Numbered from the stretch's first letter, positions 8,307 through 17,148 are shown. The stretch: 50,478 nt of DNA from Paraburkholderia sp. C35 (GCF_003121405.1 NZ_QBUY01000059.1:1-50478), one strand, 5' to 3'. Notes: generated from the letters alone by a model not told the origin. Made by a program: numbers and translations.

Positions 8307-8483
8307 GTGATTTCTCCGTGTCCAATGAATCAAAGCAAAGCCTGTTGGATCGCAGTGCGCCGTGCGCGGGCCATAAAAGGCCACGCGTGCGGGCTTCGAG
8401 CCGCGCGCACGCGATCCAGCCGTCAGCGCGGGCGTCATGCAAGGTGTGAAGCACGACGCGCCGGATGCCGGCGTATCGTTACG

Positions 8484-9122
8484 TCAGGGCGACAGACGGG
8501 CGATGGTCCAGTCGGCGCTACCGCTGCGCGTATACAGCAGCCGGTCGTGCAGACGGGAGGGCCGTCCTTGCCAGAATTCGATTGCGTCTGGGATCAGGCG
8601 ATAGCCGCCCCAATGCGGGGGCCGGGGCGGATTTTCTCCGTATTGTGCGCTGAATTCACGTTCTCGCGCTTCCAGGAACGCACGGCTTTCAATCACCTTG
8701 CTCTGCTCGGACGCCCATGCGCCGATGCGTGAGCCGACGGGACGCGAGGCGAAGTAGGCATCGCTCTCCTCAGCGCTCGTCCTGACGACGCTGCCCTCGA
8801 TGCGCACCTGGCGCTCGAGTTCGATCCAGTAGAAAAGCAGGCTGGCGCGCGGGTTCTGCGCGAGTTCCTGACCTTTGCGGCTTTCGTAGTTGGTGAAGAA
8901 GACGAAACCCCGTTCGTCCACTACCTTGATCAGGACAATGCGTGCCGAAGGATGGCCGCGGCTGTCGACCGTCGCAAGTGTCATCGTGTTCGGTTCGGGG
9001 AGTTGCGCATCGACTGCCTGCTTGAACCATACGTCGAACTGACGGAATGGGTTCGGGTCGGCGTCGGCGATATCCAGCGACCCGAGAGAATAGCTTTTGC
9101 GGAGGTCGGCAAGAGTGCTCAT
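8484..9122 (-). CDS. pdxH: Pyridoxamine/pyridoxine 5'-phosphate oxidase
   Basis: FMN enzyme that oxidises PNP and PMP to pyridoxal 5'-phosphate, the last step of vitamin B6 synthesis and salvage. Conserved stretches: NTMTLATVDSRGHPSARIVL, GFVFFTNYESRKGQEL (FMN binding), RQVRIEGSV, YFASRPVGSRIGAWAS and the C-terminal FWQGRPSRLHDRLLY. The start MSTLADLRKSYSL at 9122 matches the family; a TTG four codons upstream is possible. The product is 212 residues. It may be co-transcribed with cfa, although the gap leaves room for a separate cfa promoter. Confidence 0.96.
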   Translation of the reverse strand: MSTLADLRKSYSLGSLDIADADPNPFRQFDVWFKQAVDAQLPEPNTMTLATVDSRGHPSARIVLIKVVDERGFVFFTNYESRKGQELAQNPRASLLFYWIELERQVRIEGSVVRTSAEESDAYFASRPVGSRIGAWASEQSKVIESRAFLEAREREFSAQYGENPPRPPHWGGYRLIPDAIEFWQGRPSRLHDRLLYTRSGSADWTIARLSP

Positions 9123-9298
9123 GTTCTTATGCAAGCGCTACAGTTGGGGCCAGTATAGCGAATGAAGAAAATCCACGTATTGAAGCGGGACATATCGCTG
9201 ACGCTGCCCAACACCTGCACGACGCGCGGCGGGCGCCTGCCCGCGCGATCAGGCAAAATACAGGGTTGAACGCATCCAGATGTCCGCAGGATATCGCG

Positions 9299-10195
9299 AT
9301 GCCGAAGTCCGAATCAGCGAAGCTACCCATCATGTCCACGCCTCTCGTTACCGAGCATTCCGATCTTACTACCGACCTTACTGCGCATGAAACTGCCGAC
9401 CGCGCCCGGCGTTTCGGCGGTGTGGCGCGTCTGTACGGCGCACCGGCGCTCGAGCGCTTCGAGCGCGCGAACGTGGCCGTGATCGGGATTGGCGGCGTCG
9501 GTTCGTGGGCGGCGGAAGCGCTGGCGCGCACGGCCATTGGCCATATCACGCTGATCGATCTCGACAATGTGGCGGAAAGCAACACGAACCGGCAGATCCA
9601 CGCACTGGACGGCAACTATGGCAAGCCGAAGGTCGATGCAATGGCCGAGCGCATCAGAATGATCGATCCGCAATGCGATGTGCGCGTGATCGAAGACTTC
9701 ATCGAGCCGGACAATTTCGACAAGATTCTGGGCGGCGGCGGCTTTGACTACGTGATCGATGCCATCGACAGCGTGCGCACGAAGACGGCGCTGATCGCGT
9801 GGTGCGTGGAGCACAAGCAGCCGTTGATCACCGTCGGCGGTGCGGGCGGCCAGCTCGACCCGACGCGTATCCGTATCGACGATCTTGCGCAGACTATCCA
9901 GGACCCGCTGCTGTCGAAAGTACGCGGCCAGTTGCGCAAGCTGCACGGTTTCCCGCGCGGGCCGAAGGCGAAGTTCAAGGTGAGCGCGGTGTATTCGGAC
10001 GAGCCGTTGATCTATCCGGAAGCCGCCGTGTGTGACATCGACGAGGAAGCCGAGCACGTGACGACCTCGCCAGGCCATCATGGGCCTGTCGGCTTGAACT
10101 GCGCGGGTTTTGGATCGAGCGTGTGCGTGACGGCGAGCTTTGGCTTTGCCGCCGTGTCGCATGTGTTGCGGGCGCTGGCGAAGAGCGCCGGCTGA
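9299..10195 (+). CDS. tcdA: tRNA threonylcarbamoyladenosine dehydratase
   Basis: E1-like (ThiF/MoeB fold) enzyme that uses ATP to cyclise the t6A modification at position 37 of ANN-decoding tRNAs to ct6A. The nucleotide-binding GIGGVGSWAAEALARTAIG comes first, then LIDLDNVAESNTNRQ, the DAIDSVRTKTALI segment, GGAGGQLDPTRI, and a C-terminal GPVGLNCAGFGSSVCVTASF. I chose ATG 9299 (AGGA seven bases upstream) over ATG 9332, which lacks a ribosome site; either gives a full enzyme. A strong hairpin terminator follows. It acts after the TsaBCDE pathway, and tsaE also lies in this window. Confidence 0.93.
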   Translation: MPKSESAKLPIMSTPLVTEHSDLTTDLTAHETADRARRFGGVARLYGAPALERFERANVAVIGIGGVGSWAAEALARTAIGHITLIDLDNVAESNTNRQIHALDGNYGKPKVDAMAERIRMIDPQCDVRVIEDFIEPDNFDKILGGGGFDYVIDAIDSVRTKTALIAWCVEHKQPLITVGGAGGQLDPTRIRIDDLAQTIQDPLLSKVRGQLRKLHGFPRGPKAKFKVSAVYSDEPLIYPEAAVCDIDEEAEHVTTSPGHHGPVGLNCAGFGSSVCVTASFGFAAVSHVLRALAKSAG

Positions 10196-10221
10196 CGTCG
10201 CGCTTCAACCTTTGCTTGAAT

Positions 10222-10252
10222 AAAAAAACGCGGCCCGGAGCCGCGTTTTTTC
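10222..10252. terminator. Bidirectional terminator between tcdA and the thioredoxin gene
   Basis: Stem ACGCGGC/GCCGCGT with loop CCGGA, flanked by an A-run on the left and a T-run on the right, so it can stop transcription from both converging genes. Confidence 0.9.
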
Positions 10253-10270
10253 ATGGTGGAGCGTTAAAGC

Positions 10271-11119
10271 TCAGTTCAGTGCTGCACTCAGTTTGCGGCG
10301 CCATTTCGCCACCAGTTCCGGCTGATGCGCGGCAAGATCGAACACCGACAACATCGTCTTGCGGCCGATGTCTTCCCGGAACGTACGGTCGCGCAGCACG
10401 ATGGCCAGCAGTTGCTCCAGCGCCGGATCGTATTTGCGCCGAGCGATCAGGGCGCTGGCCAGGTCGAAGCGCGCTTCGAGATCGTCCGGGTTGCCGGCGA
10501 CGCTGGCTTCGAGCGCATCCGTGGGCGGCAGGTCCGAGGCGGCATCGACGGCATCGAGCCGGGTCTTGATCGCGTTGTAGCGCGCATCGATGCCTTGCGT
10601 CGTTTTCGGCGACAGCAGATCGTTTTCGTTCTGCGCTTCTTCGATGCGGTTGTCTTCGAGCAGCAGTTCCATCAAGTCGAGGCGCGCTTCGTCGAAGCCG
10701 GGATCATAGGCGAGGGCGGCCTTCAGTGCGTTGTAGGCATCTTCGCGGCGGCCTTCGGAGACGGCCAGCGCGGCTTCCGCACGCGATGCTTCTGCACCAT
10801 CCGGCACGAGGCGGTCGAGGAACTGGCGCAACTGGCCTTCCGGCAACACGCCGATGAACTGATCGACGGGACGGCCGTCCGCAAAGGCGACCACGTGCGG
10901 AATGCTGCGCACCTGGAAATGCGCGGCCAGTTCCTGGTTCTCGTCGACGTTGACCTTCACGAGCCGCCATTTGCCTTCGTATTCGGCTTCGAGCTTTTCG
11001 AGCATCGGACCGAGCGTCTTGCACGGTCCGCACCACGGCGCCCAGAAGTCCACGAGCACGGGCGTGAGCATCGATGCGCTGATGACGTCCTTTTCGAATG
11101 TGGCGAGAGTGGTGTCCAT
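10271..11119 (-). CDS. CnoX/YbbN-like thioredoxin with TPR domain (co-chaperone)
   Basis: A 282-residue protein. An N-terminal thioredoxin domain (about residues 1-110) with the active site FWAPWCGPCKTL is followed by a TPR-like helical region with RKYDPALEQLLAIVLRD. The architecture matches CnoX (YbbN), a holdase that protects proteins under chlorine or oxidative stress and hands clients to chaperones. Unlike E. coli CnoX, whose motif is SQHC, the full redox-active WCGPC pair is present. AAGGAAGAG lies upstream of the ATG. Monocistronic, ended by the shared terminator. Confidence 0.9.
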   Translation of the reverse strand: MDTTLATFEKDVISASMLTPVLVDFWAPWCGPCKTLGPMLEKLEAEYEGKWRLVKVNVDENQELAAHFQVRSIPHVVAFADGRPVDQFIGVLPEGQLRQFLDRLVPDGAEASRAEAALAVSEGRREDAYNALKAALAYDPGFDEARLDLMELLLEDNRIEEAQNENDLLSPKTTQGIDARYNAIKTRLDAVDAASDLPPTDALEASVAGNPDDLEARFDLASALIARRKYDPALEQLLAIVLRDRTFREDIGRKTMLSVFDLAAHQPELVAKWRRKLSAALN

Positions 11120-11256
11120 TGCTATCTCTTCCTTGAATCGGTACGCGGGTTATTTGGGGGCGGCACGCGCGATTTCAACTGGCGCCGCGACCTGACGGGC
11201 CTGATGCTGATGCACCGGCCCGCAGCAGTGGCCGCTCCCCGCGGATGCCCGTCAGT

Positions 11257-12138
11257 CTAGCGCGGCTTGCGCTCGGGCAGCGGGATCCATTCGGTTTCGC
11301 CCGGCACTTTGCCCATTTCCTGATTGGTCCATGCGAGCTTCGCCTGCTCGATCTTCTCGCGCGAACTCGCGACGAAGTTCCATTCGATGAAGCGCTCGCC
11401 GTCGAGTTTCTCGCCGCCCAGCAGCATCACCGTCGCGCCGTTTGCGCTGGTGAGGGTGACGGTTTCGCCCGGTGTCAGCACGGCCATCTGGGCGACTTCG
11501 AGCGGCTCGCCGTCGAGCGCGAGGTCGCCATCGACGAGGTAGACGCCGCGTTCGTCGTGCTCCGGTTCGAGCGCGAGCACGCTGCCGGGCGAGAAATGCG
11601 CGGCGGCGTAGAGCGTGCCCGAGAACGTGCGCGCGGGCGAGGTTGCACCGAACGACGTGCCCGCGATGATGCGCAGCGTGACGCCGTTGCGTTCGATCTC
11701 CGGCAAGGTCGCGCCCGCGTGATGTTCGAACGATGGTTCGGCGTCTTCATCGGCGAGCGGCAGCGCGACCCAGGTCTGGATGCCGTGCACCGTCGAGCCG
11801 TTGGTGCGTTCCGGTTCCGGCGTGCGGTCGGAATGGACGATGCCGCGGCCGGCTGTCATCCAGTTGACGTCGCCGGGGACGATCTTCTGTTCGGAGCCGA
11901 GACTGTCGCGATGCATGATCGCGCCTTCGAACAGATAGGTGACGGTGGCAAGACCGATATGCGGATGCGGACGCACGTCGAGGCCAATGCCGGCCGGCAG
12001 CGTGGCAGGGCCCATGTGATCGAAGAAGATGAACGGGCCGACCAGACGCGCGGCCATGGCGGGCAATACGCGGCGCACCGCCAGATTGCCGATGTCGCGG
12101 ACGTGGGGCTTGAGAACCGCTTTGATCGATGAGGACAT
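11257..12138 (-). CDS. Pirin family protein
   Basis: Double cupin protein of 293 residues. The N-terminal pirin domain carries the metal-binding pattern FFDHMGPATLPAG and HPHIGLATVTYLFEGAIMHRDS, with later GIVHSDRTPEPERTNGSTVHGIQ. The C-terminal pirin-C domain follows with GVYLVDGDLALDGEPL. Some pirins are quercetinases, others regulators; nothing here decides the role. It is divergent from the EamA transporter gene with 170 bp between. No strong ribosome site is visible upstream of the ATG. Confidence 0.9.
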   Translation of the reverse strand: MSSSIKAVLKPHVRDIGNLAVRRVLPAMAARLVGPFIFFDHMGPATLPAGIGLDVRPHPHIGLATVTYLFEGAIMHRDSLGSEQKIVPGDVNWMTAGRGIVHSDRTPEPERTNGSTVHGIQTWVALPLADEDAEPSFEHHAGATLPEIERNGVTLRIIAGTSFGATSPARTFSGTLYAAAHFSPGSVLALEPEHDERGVYLVDGDLALDGEPLEVAQMAVLTPGETVTLTSANGATVMLLGGEKLDGERFIEWNFVASSREKIEQAKLAWTNQEMGKVPGETEWIPLPERKPR

Positions 12139-12308
12139 GACGGGCTCGGTTGGTGGGGACAGGACGGGTCATTTTACTGCCCGTCTCTGTTACATGCGTT
12201 CAAAGGCGCGAGGGATGGGAAGGCGCCCTTGCGTGCGAGCGTGTCATGGACTTGCTGTTGGCGCGCTAAACTCGCTGGTTCGAACTACAAGCAAAAACAG
12301 GAGTGCAG

Positions 12309-13190
12309 ATGTCACCGAAAGACCTGCTGCTGGCGCTGGTCGTCGTGGTTGCGTGGGGCGTGAACTTCGTCGTGATCAAGGTCGGCCTGCATGGCGTGCC
12401 GCCGATGCTGCTCGGCGCATTGCGGTTCATGCTGGCTGCGTTTCCCGCCGTGTTCTTCATCAGGCGGCCGCAGATGCCGTGGCGCTGGCTGCTTGCCTAC
12501 GGAGCAACGATCTCGCTCGGCCAGTTCGCGTTTCTGTTCTCAGCGATGTATGTCGGCATGCCGGCTGGGCTGGCGTCCCTCGTGCTGCAGGCGCAGGCGT
12601 TTTTTACGCTCGCCTTTGCCGCGGTGTTCCTGCATGAGCGGTTTCGTGCGCAGAACGTGCTGGGGCTGGTGATTGCGGCGATCGGCCTTGCCGTGATCGG
12701 CATGCAGGGCGGCGCCGCCATGACGCTCGCCGGTTTTGTGCTGACGCTTTGCGCGGCGGTGATGTGGGCGCTCGGGAATATCGTGACCAAGAAGGTCGGC
12801 AAGGTCGATCTGGTCGGACTGGTCGTGTGGGGTAGCCTGATTCCGCCCGTGCCGTTCTTTGTGCTGTCGTATCTGATGGAAGGGCCGGCGCGGATCGAAG
12901 CTGCGTTGACGGGGATCGGCGCGTCGTCTGTGTTCGCGATCGTTTATCTGGCGTTTGTCGCGACGCTGCTTGGGTATGGGCTGTGGAGCCGGTTGTTGTC
13001 GCGCTATCCCGCCGGGCAGGTCGCCCCGTTTTCCTTGCTGGTGCCGATCGTCGGACTGGCTTCGGCGTCGCTGTTTCTTGGGGAGTCGCTGTCGACCGCA
13101 CAGATTGGCGGCGCCGCGCTGGTGATGGTTGGGCTTGCCGTGAACGTTTTTGGCGGATGGGTCGCGCAGAGGCTTTCTCTGGCGAGATGA
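12309..13190 (+). CDS. EamA (DMT superfamily) transporter
   Basis: Inner-membrane permease of 293 residues with about ten hydrophobic segments in two EamA repeats. The first repeat starts LLLALVVVVAWGVNFVVIKVG, the second LCAAVMWALGNIVTKKVG. It is of the RhaT/YdcZ-like drug-metabolite transporter class; such proteins often export amino acids or metabolites, but the substrate cannot be read from sequence. The ATG at 12309 is chosen over a GTG two codons earlier because AGGAG (12299-12303) is correctly spaced for it. Confidence 0.88.
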   Translation: MSPKDLLLALVVVVAWGVNFVVIKVGLHGVPPMLLGALRFMLAAFPAVFFIRRPQMPWRWLLAYGATISLGQFAFLFSAMYVGMPAGLASLVLQAQAFFTLAFAAVFLHERFRAQNVLGLVIAAIGLAVIGMQGGAAMTLAGFVLTLCAAVMWALGNIVTKKVGKVDLVGLVVWGSLIPPVPFFVLSYLMEGPARIEAALTGIGASSVFAIVYLAFVATLLGYGLWSRLLSRYPAGQVAPFSLLVPIVGLASASLFLGESLSTAQIGGAALVMVGLAVNVFGGWVAQRLSLAR

Positions 13191-13198
13191 GCGAGGCG

Positions 13199-13237
13199 TT
13201 CTGTCTGCGGCGGCGCGCCCGCGTCGCAGACAGAAAA
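13199..13237. terminator. Hairpin between the EamA gene and amiC
   Basis: Stem TTCTGTCTGCG pairing with CGCAGACAGAA around a GC-rich loop, between converging 3' ends. There is no good U-tract on either strand, so termination efficiency is uncertain. Confidence 0.5.
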
Positions 13238-13249
13238 ACGCCCAGACGC

Positions 13250-14794
13250 TTACGTCATCCGGTTCTTGGCCAACGGCGGATTGGCCGCAAAATAACGCTT
13301 GATACCGCTCATGATGGCGCTGGCCATCTTGTCTCGATACGCGTCGTCGTTCAAACGGCGCTCCTCATCCGGATTGCTGATAAAAGCCGTTTCGACGAGG
13401 ATAGAGGGAATATCGGGCGCCTTGAGCACAGCAAAACCGGCCTGCTCGACCGAGCCCTTATGCAGCCGGTTGATTCCGCCGATCTCCTTCAGCACGAAGG
13501 TCCCATACCGCATCGAATCGCGAATCTGCGCCGTCGTCGACATATCGAACAACGCGCGGTTCACGCTCGCATCGGCGGATTTGATGTTGATGCCGCCAAT
13601 CTGATCCGACGAGTTCTCCTTGTTCGCCATCCAGCGCGCCGCCGCGCTCGACGCGCCATGCTCCGACAACGCGAACACGGAAGAACCGCTTGCCTCGGGC
13701 GTGGTGAACGCATCGGCGTGAATCGACACGAAGAGGTCCGCACCGACGCGACGCGCCTTCTGCACGCGCACGTTCAGCGGCACGAAGAAGTCCGCGTCGC
13801 GCGTCATCATCGCGCGCATGTTCGGCTGCGCGTCGATCTTCGCGCGCAACTTCTTCGCGATGTCGAGCGCGACGTGCTGCTCGTACGTGCCGCTGCCGCC
13901 AATCGCGCCTGGGTCTTCGCCGCCGTGGCCGGGATCGATCGCAACCGTGAGCAGGCGCACCGTCGTGCTGCCCTTCTTCGGGTTGGTGAACTTGTAATCG
14001 TCGGGGCTGTTATCGCTGTCGCCGTCACCGTCGCTGTCGTTATTGCGCGCAATAACGGGCGGTGCGGGCGTCGGCGCTGGCTTTGCCGGAACGTGCGGCG
14101 TAGGCGCCGGCGCCGTATGCAAAGGCGGGTGCGGCACGGGCGCGCCCGACGACGGCGCGCCGTTCTGCGCATACTTCTCGAAGAACGCGTCACTGTTGTC
14201 GCCCGGCGGCGTGGTCGGGCCGCTCAAGGTCGCGGCGGGCGGCGCGGCGGTCTCGTTCAACTGCTGTTGCTTGCGTTCGCTCTGCGCGAGCAGATCCATC
14301 AAAGGATCGGGCGCCACGGCGGGATACAGGTCGAACACCAGCCGGTACTTGTACGAGCCAACGGGCGTCAGCGTGAACACCTGCGGCTTCACCGAACCCT
14401 TCAGGTCGAACACCATCCGCACCACGTGCGGCTGATATTGCCCGACGCGCACCGATTGAATCTGTGGATCGTTCGGCGCGATCTTCGAGACGAGATCCTT
14501 CAGCGCCTGGTCGAGATCGAGTCCGTTCAGATCGACCACCAGCCGGTCGGGACCCTGCAGCAGCTGCTGCGTGTTCTGCAGCGGCTGGTCGGATTCGATG
14601 GTCACGCGGGTGTAGTCGCGCGCGGGCCACACGCGCACGCCGAGCACCGACTGCGCAAACGCGAGGCGAGGCGCGAGCCCGAGCACGAGCGTGGAAGCAC
14701 CCGCGCGAAGAATCTGCCGGCGGCGCCAGTTATGCGTCGCGGTGGCCGCCGATTCGATCGAGCGGAACGGTTTGATCAACATCTTTCGAGACAT
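13250..14794 (-). CDS. amiC: N-acetylmuramoyl-L-alanine amidase, AmiC type, Tat-exported
   Basis: Periplasmic zinc amidase that cleaves septal peptidoglycan so that daughter cells separate. The 514-residue precursor has a twin-arginine signal (NWRRRQILRAGASTLVLGLA, about residues 22-41, ending AFAQ). An AMIN septum-targeting domain (about 48-145), a Pro/Ala-rich linker and an amidase_3 domain (from about 280) follow. Zinc-ligand and catalytic stretches are IDPGHGGEDPGA, TYEQHVALDIAKKL, FVSIHADAF and ILVETAFISNPDEE. The start has AGGAAAGG upstream and lies inside the 3' end of tsaE (19-bp overlap), so the two are translationally coupled, an arrangement common in proteobacteria. Confidence 0.95.
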   Translation of the reverse strand: MSRKMLIKPFRSIESAATATHNWRRRQILRAGASTLVLGLAPRLAFAQSVLGVRVWPARDYTRVTIESDQPLQNTQQLLQGPDRLVVDLNGLDLDQALKDLVSKIAPNDPQIQSVRVGQYQPHVVRMVFDLKGSVKPQVFTLTPVGSYKYRLVFDLYPAVAPDPLMDLLAQSERKQQQLNETAAPPAATLSGPTTPPGDNSDAFFEKYAQNGAPSSGAPVPHPPLHTAPAPTPHVPAKPAPTPAPPVIARNNDSDGDGDSDNSPDDYKFTNPKKGSTTVRLLTVAIDPGHGGEDPGAIGGSGTYEQHVALDIAKKLRAKIDAQPNMRAMMTRDADFFVPLNVRVQKARRVGADLFVSIHADAFTTPEASGSSVFALSEHGASSAAARWMANKENSSDQIGGINIKSADASVNRALFDMSTTAQIRDSMRYGTFVLKEIGGINRLHKGSVEQAGFAVLKAPDIPSILVETAFISNPDEERRLNDDAYRDKMASAIMSGIKRYFAANPPLAKNRMT

Positions 14795-15330
14795 GCCTTT
14801 CCTGGTTCGCTATACGCCCGGGCGACCAGCAGGCGGCCATCGCCGTCGACGTCGAGCGAGAAAACGAGATCCGGCACACCCAGCAGAGTGCCTGCGCGCT
14901 GCGGCCATTCGACAAGGCAGACCGCGCCGCTGTCGAAGTACTCGCGAAAGCCTGCATCGGCCCATTCGGCCGGATCGTTGAAACGGTAGAGATCGAAGTG
15001 ATACAGCTCAAGTTCCCCATCGGGCAGTGGCACCGTGTAGGGTTCGACGAGCGTATAGGTTGGGCTGCGCACGCGGCCCGAGTGTCCGAGCGCGCGTAAC
15101 GTGGCGCGCACGAGTGTCGTCTTGCCGGCGCCCAGGTCGCCGTGAAGCTGTACCTGGAGGCCGTTGAATGGCTGATGGCCCGTCGCGTTGGCTTCGCTGC
15201 GCACGCTCCGGATTGCATGCGCGAAGCGCTCGCCGAATGCCGTGGTCGCGGCCTCGTCCGCGAGCGTGAACTGGCGCTCGAGCAGGACAGGGGCAGAAGG
15301 TCGATTCGCGGGACCGGTGTGATCGGGCAT
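14776..15330 (-). CDS. tsaE: tRNA t6A biosynthesis ATPase TsaE
   Basis: P-loop ATPase that works with TsaB and TsaD to load threonylcarbamoyl onto A37 of tRNA. The Walker A motif GDLGAGKTTLVRATLRALG is followed by VRSPTYTLVEPY and LYHFDLYRFNDPAEW, the family's switch and metal-binding segments. The start MPDHTGPANRPS at 15330 gives 184 residues, slightly longer than E. coli TsaE because of an N-terminal extension. Its stop overlaps the amiC start. The start codon faces that of queG with only 17 bp between, so its promoter must lie inside the queG coding region or overlap queG's. Confidence 0.93.
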   Translation of the reverse strand: MPDHTGPANRPSAPVLLERQFTLADEAATTAFGERFAHAIRSVRSEANATGHQPFNGLQVQLHGDLGAGKTTLVRATLRALGHSGRVRSPTYTLVEPYTVPLPDGELELYHFDLYRFNDPAEWADAGFREYFDSGAVCLVEWPQRAGTLLGVPDLVFSLDVDGDGRLLVARAYSEPGKACLERC

Positions 15331-15335
15331 TCTCG

Positions 15336-15347
15336 TAAAATGGCGTA
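15336..15347 (+). promoter_or_regulatory. -10-like box abutting the queG start
   Basis: TAAAAT at 15336-15341 ends six bases before the queG ATG, so a sigma-70 transcript would begin at or next to the start codon. No Shine-Dalgarno sequence and no good -35 element (ACCGGT at the right spacing). Prediction only. Confidence 0.4.
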
Positions 15348-16628
15348 ATGAACCAAGGCCAGCAGCATCCCGTGTCTGATCCACATCGAGACCCACAGTG
15401 CGATCCCCCTTCGACGCCAGAAGCGCCGCATGGTGAAGCACCCGTCACGCGTCACCATGATGAAGCGCAACTGCTTGCGCTTGCTTCGCGTATCCGTGAG
15501 TGGGCACGCGAACTGGGCTTCGGCGCGGTGGGCATCAGCGATATCGATCTGTCGCACGCCGAAGCGGGGCTTGCAGCCTGGCTCGACGCGGGTTGCCACG
15601 GCGAGATGGATTATATGGCCAAACATGGGATGAAACGTGCGCGGCCCGCCGAGCTTGTGGCCGGTACGCGACGCGTGATCTCGGTTCGCATGGCCTATCT
15701 GCCTTCACATTTGTCTGCGTCGTCGGGTTCGGGAAAGGACGATGAAAGTGTCGATGGCGAGGTTCAGCACGACTGGCGTCTCGAAGAACGCCTGCGTCTG
15801 GAAGACCCGGCCGCCGCCGTCGTGTCCATCTATGCGCGTGGCCGCGACTATCACAAGGTCATGCGCAACCGCCTTCAGCAACTGGCCGAACGCATCGAAG
15901 CGGAGATCGGGCCGTACGGCTACCGCGTGTTCACCGACTCCGCGCCCGTGCTCGAAGTCGAGCTGGCGCAAAAAGCGGGCACAGGCTGGCGCGGCAAGCA
16001 TACGTGGCTGCTGCAACGGGACGCCGGCTCGCTGTTTTTCCTCGGCGAGATCTTCGTCGATCTGCCGCTGCCGACTGACGCCGAAACATCACCCGACACA
16101 GCACCCGAAACGCCCGGCGCGCATTGCGGCAGTTGCACGCGCTGCATCGGCGCGTGCCCGACGGGCGCGATCGTCGCGCCTTATCAGGTCGATGCGCGCC
16201 GCTGCATCTCCTATCTGACCATTGAACTGAAGGGCAGTATTCCCCAGGACTTGCGGCCGCTGATCGGCAATCGTGTGTATGGCTGCGACGATTGTCAGCT
16301 GGTGTGTCCGTGGAACAAGTTCGCGCAGGCCGCGCCCGTTGCCGATTTCGACGTGCGTCATGGACTGGATCGGGCGTCGCTGGTCGAATTGTTCGCATGG
16401 AGTGCGGAGGACTTCGACACGCGCATGCAAGGCAGCGCGATCCGGCGCATCGGCTACGAATGCTGGCTGCGTAATATCGCGGTCGGCATGGGCAATGCGC
16501 TGCGTGCCGCGCCTGATACCGTGTCCGTCGAGGCACGCGCCGCTATCGTCGATGCGTTGCGCCAGCGTGCCGGTGATGCATCGCCACTCGTGCGCGAGCA
16601 TGTCGAGTGGGCGCTGGAAGCAGCGTGA
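15348..16628 (+). CDS. queG: Epoxyqueuosine reductase
   Basis: Cobalamin- and Fe-S-dependent enzyme that reduces epoxyqueuosine to queuosine in the anticodon wobble position of tRNAs for Asp, Asn, His and Tyr. The 426-residue protein has LGFGAVGISDIDL near the N-terminus, the catalytic-region YARGRDYHKVMRNRLQQ, and two [4Fe-4S] cluster motifs, CGSCTRCIGACPTGAI and YGCDDCQLVCPWN. A C-terminal HEAT-like tail ends LVREHVEWALEAA. The first ~35 residues are polar and proline-rich, probably disordered and not conserved; a later GTG (15372) is a possible alternative start. Confidence 0.94.
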   Translation: MNQGQQHPVSDPHRDPQCDPPSTPEAPHGEAPVTRHHDEAQLLALASRIREWARELGFGAVGISDIDLSHAEAGLAAWLDAGCHGEMDYMAKHGMKRARPAELVAGTRRVISVRMAYLPSHLSASSGSGKDDESVDGEVQHDWRLEERLRLEDPAAAVVSIYARGRDYHKVMRNRLQQLAERIEAEIGPYGYRVFTDSAPVLEVELAQKAGTGWRGKHTWLLQRDAGSLFFLGEIFVDLPLPTDAETSPDTAPETPGAHCGSCTRCIGACPTGAIVAPYQVDARRCISYLTIELKGSIPQDLRPLIGNRVYGCDDCQLVCPWNKFAQAAPVADFDVRHGLDRASLVELFAWSAEDFDTRMQGSAIRRIGYECWLRNIAVGMGNALRAAPDTVSVEARAAIVDALRQRAGDASPLVREHVEWALEAA

Positions 16629-16677
16629 ACGTTGAACGTTGTTTAAGCGCGGTTAGCACGAAAGGAGTGAGGCCATC

Positions 16678-17148
16678 ATGTTCAACGCAGTGATCGACGC
16701 GCCGTTCGGCAAGGTCGGCGTGCGGCTCGAAGGCGAGACTGTGCGCGAGATCGTCTATCTGCCCGACTCGGTGCCGAACGTCGAACCCGATTCGCCCCTT
16801 GCGAAACAGGCTGTCGAGCAGATCGAACGCTATCTGCAGCAGGCGTCGGCGAGTTTCGACCTGCCGCTCGCCAATGTCGGCACGCCGTTCCAGCGGCGCG
16901 TCTGGCAAGCGATCAGCGAGATCCCGCCCGGCGTCGTGCTGACCTACGGGCAACTGGCGAAGCAGATCGGCAGCATGCCGCGTGCCGTCGGCCAGGCGTG
17001 CGGCTCGAACTTCTTTCCGATCGTGATTCCGTGCCCTCGCGTGGTTGGCGCGAGCGGCATCGGCGGCTTTGCGCATACGGGCGGCGACGGCTACTATCGC
17101 AACGTCAAACGCTGGCTACTCAAACACGAAGGCATCCCGTACGTATGA
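16678..17148 (+). CDS. ogt: Methylated-DNA-protein-cysteine methyltransferase (Ogt type) with altered active site
   Basis: Suicide enzyme that removes alkyl groups from O6 of guanine in DNA onto its own cysteine. The 156-residue protein has the DNA-binding helix segment FQRRVWQAISEIPPGVVLTYGQLA and the arginine-finger region PRAVGQACGSNFFPIVIPC. The signature, normally PCHRV, reads PCPRV: the cysteine is kept but the histidine of the Glu-His-Cys relay is proline. AGGAGTGAGG lies upstream of the ATG. The stop codon overlaps the xerD start (ATGA). Activity with the substitution is uncertain. Confidence 0.88.
   Translation: MFNAVIDAPFGKVGVRLEGETVREIVYLPDSVPNVEPDSPLAKQAVEQIERYLQQASASFDLPLANVGTPFQRRVWQAISEIPPGVVLTYGQLAKQIGSMPRAVGQACGSNFFPIVIPCPRVVGASGIGGFAHTGGDGYYRNVKRWLLKHEGIPYV

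Noticed and set aside
12983..14989. 668-codon open frame on the plus strand opposite amiC
   Set aside because: Arg-rich composition and lack of any domain; a shadow of amiC caused by high GC at third positions. The amiC protein has a signal peptide and all catalytic motifs.
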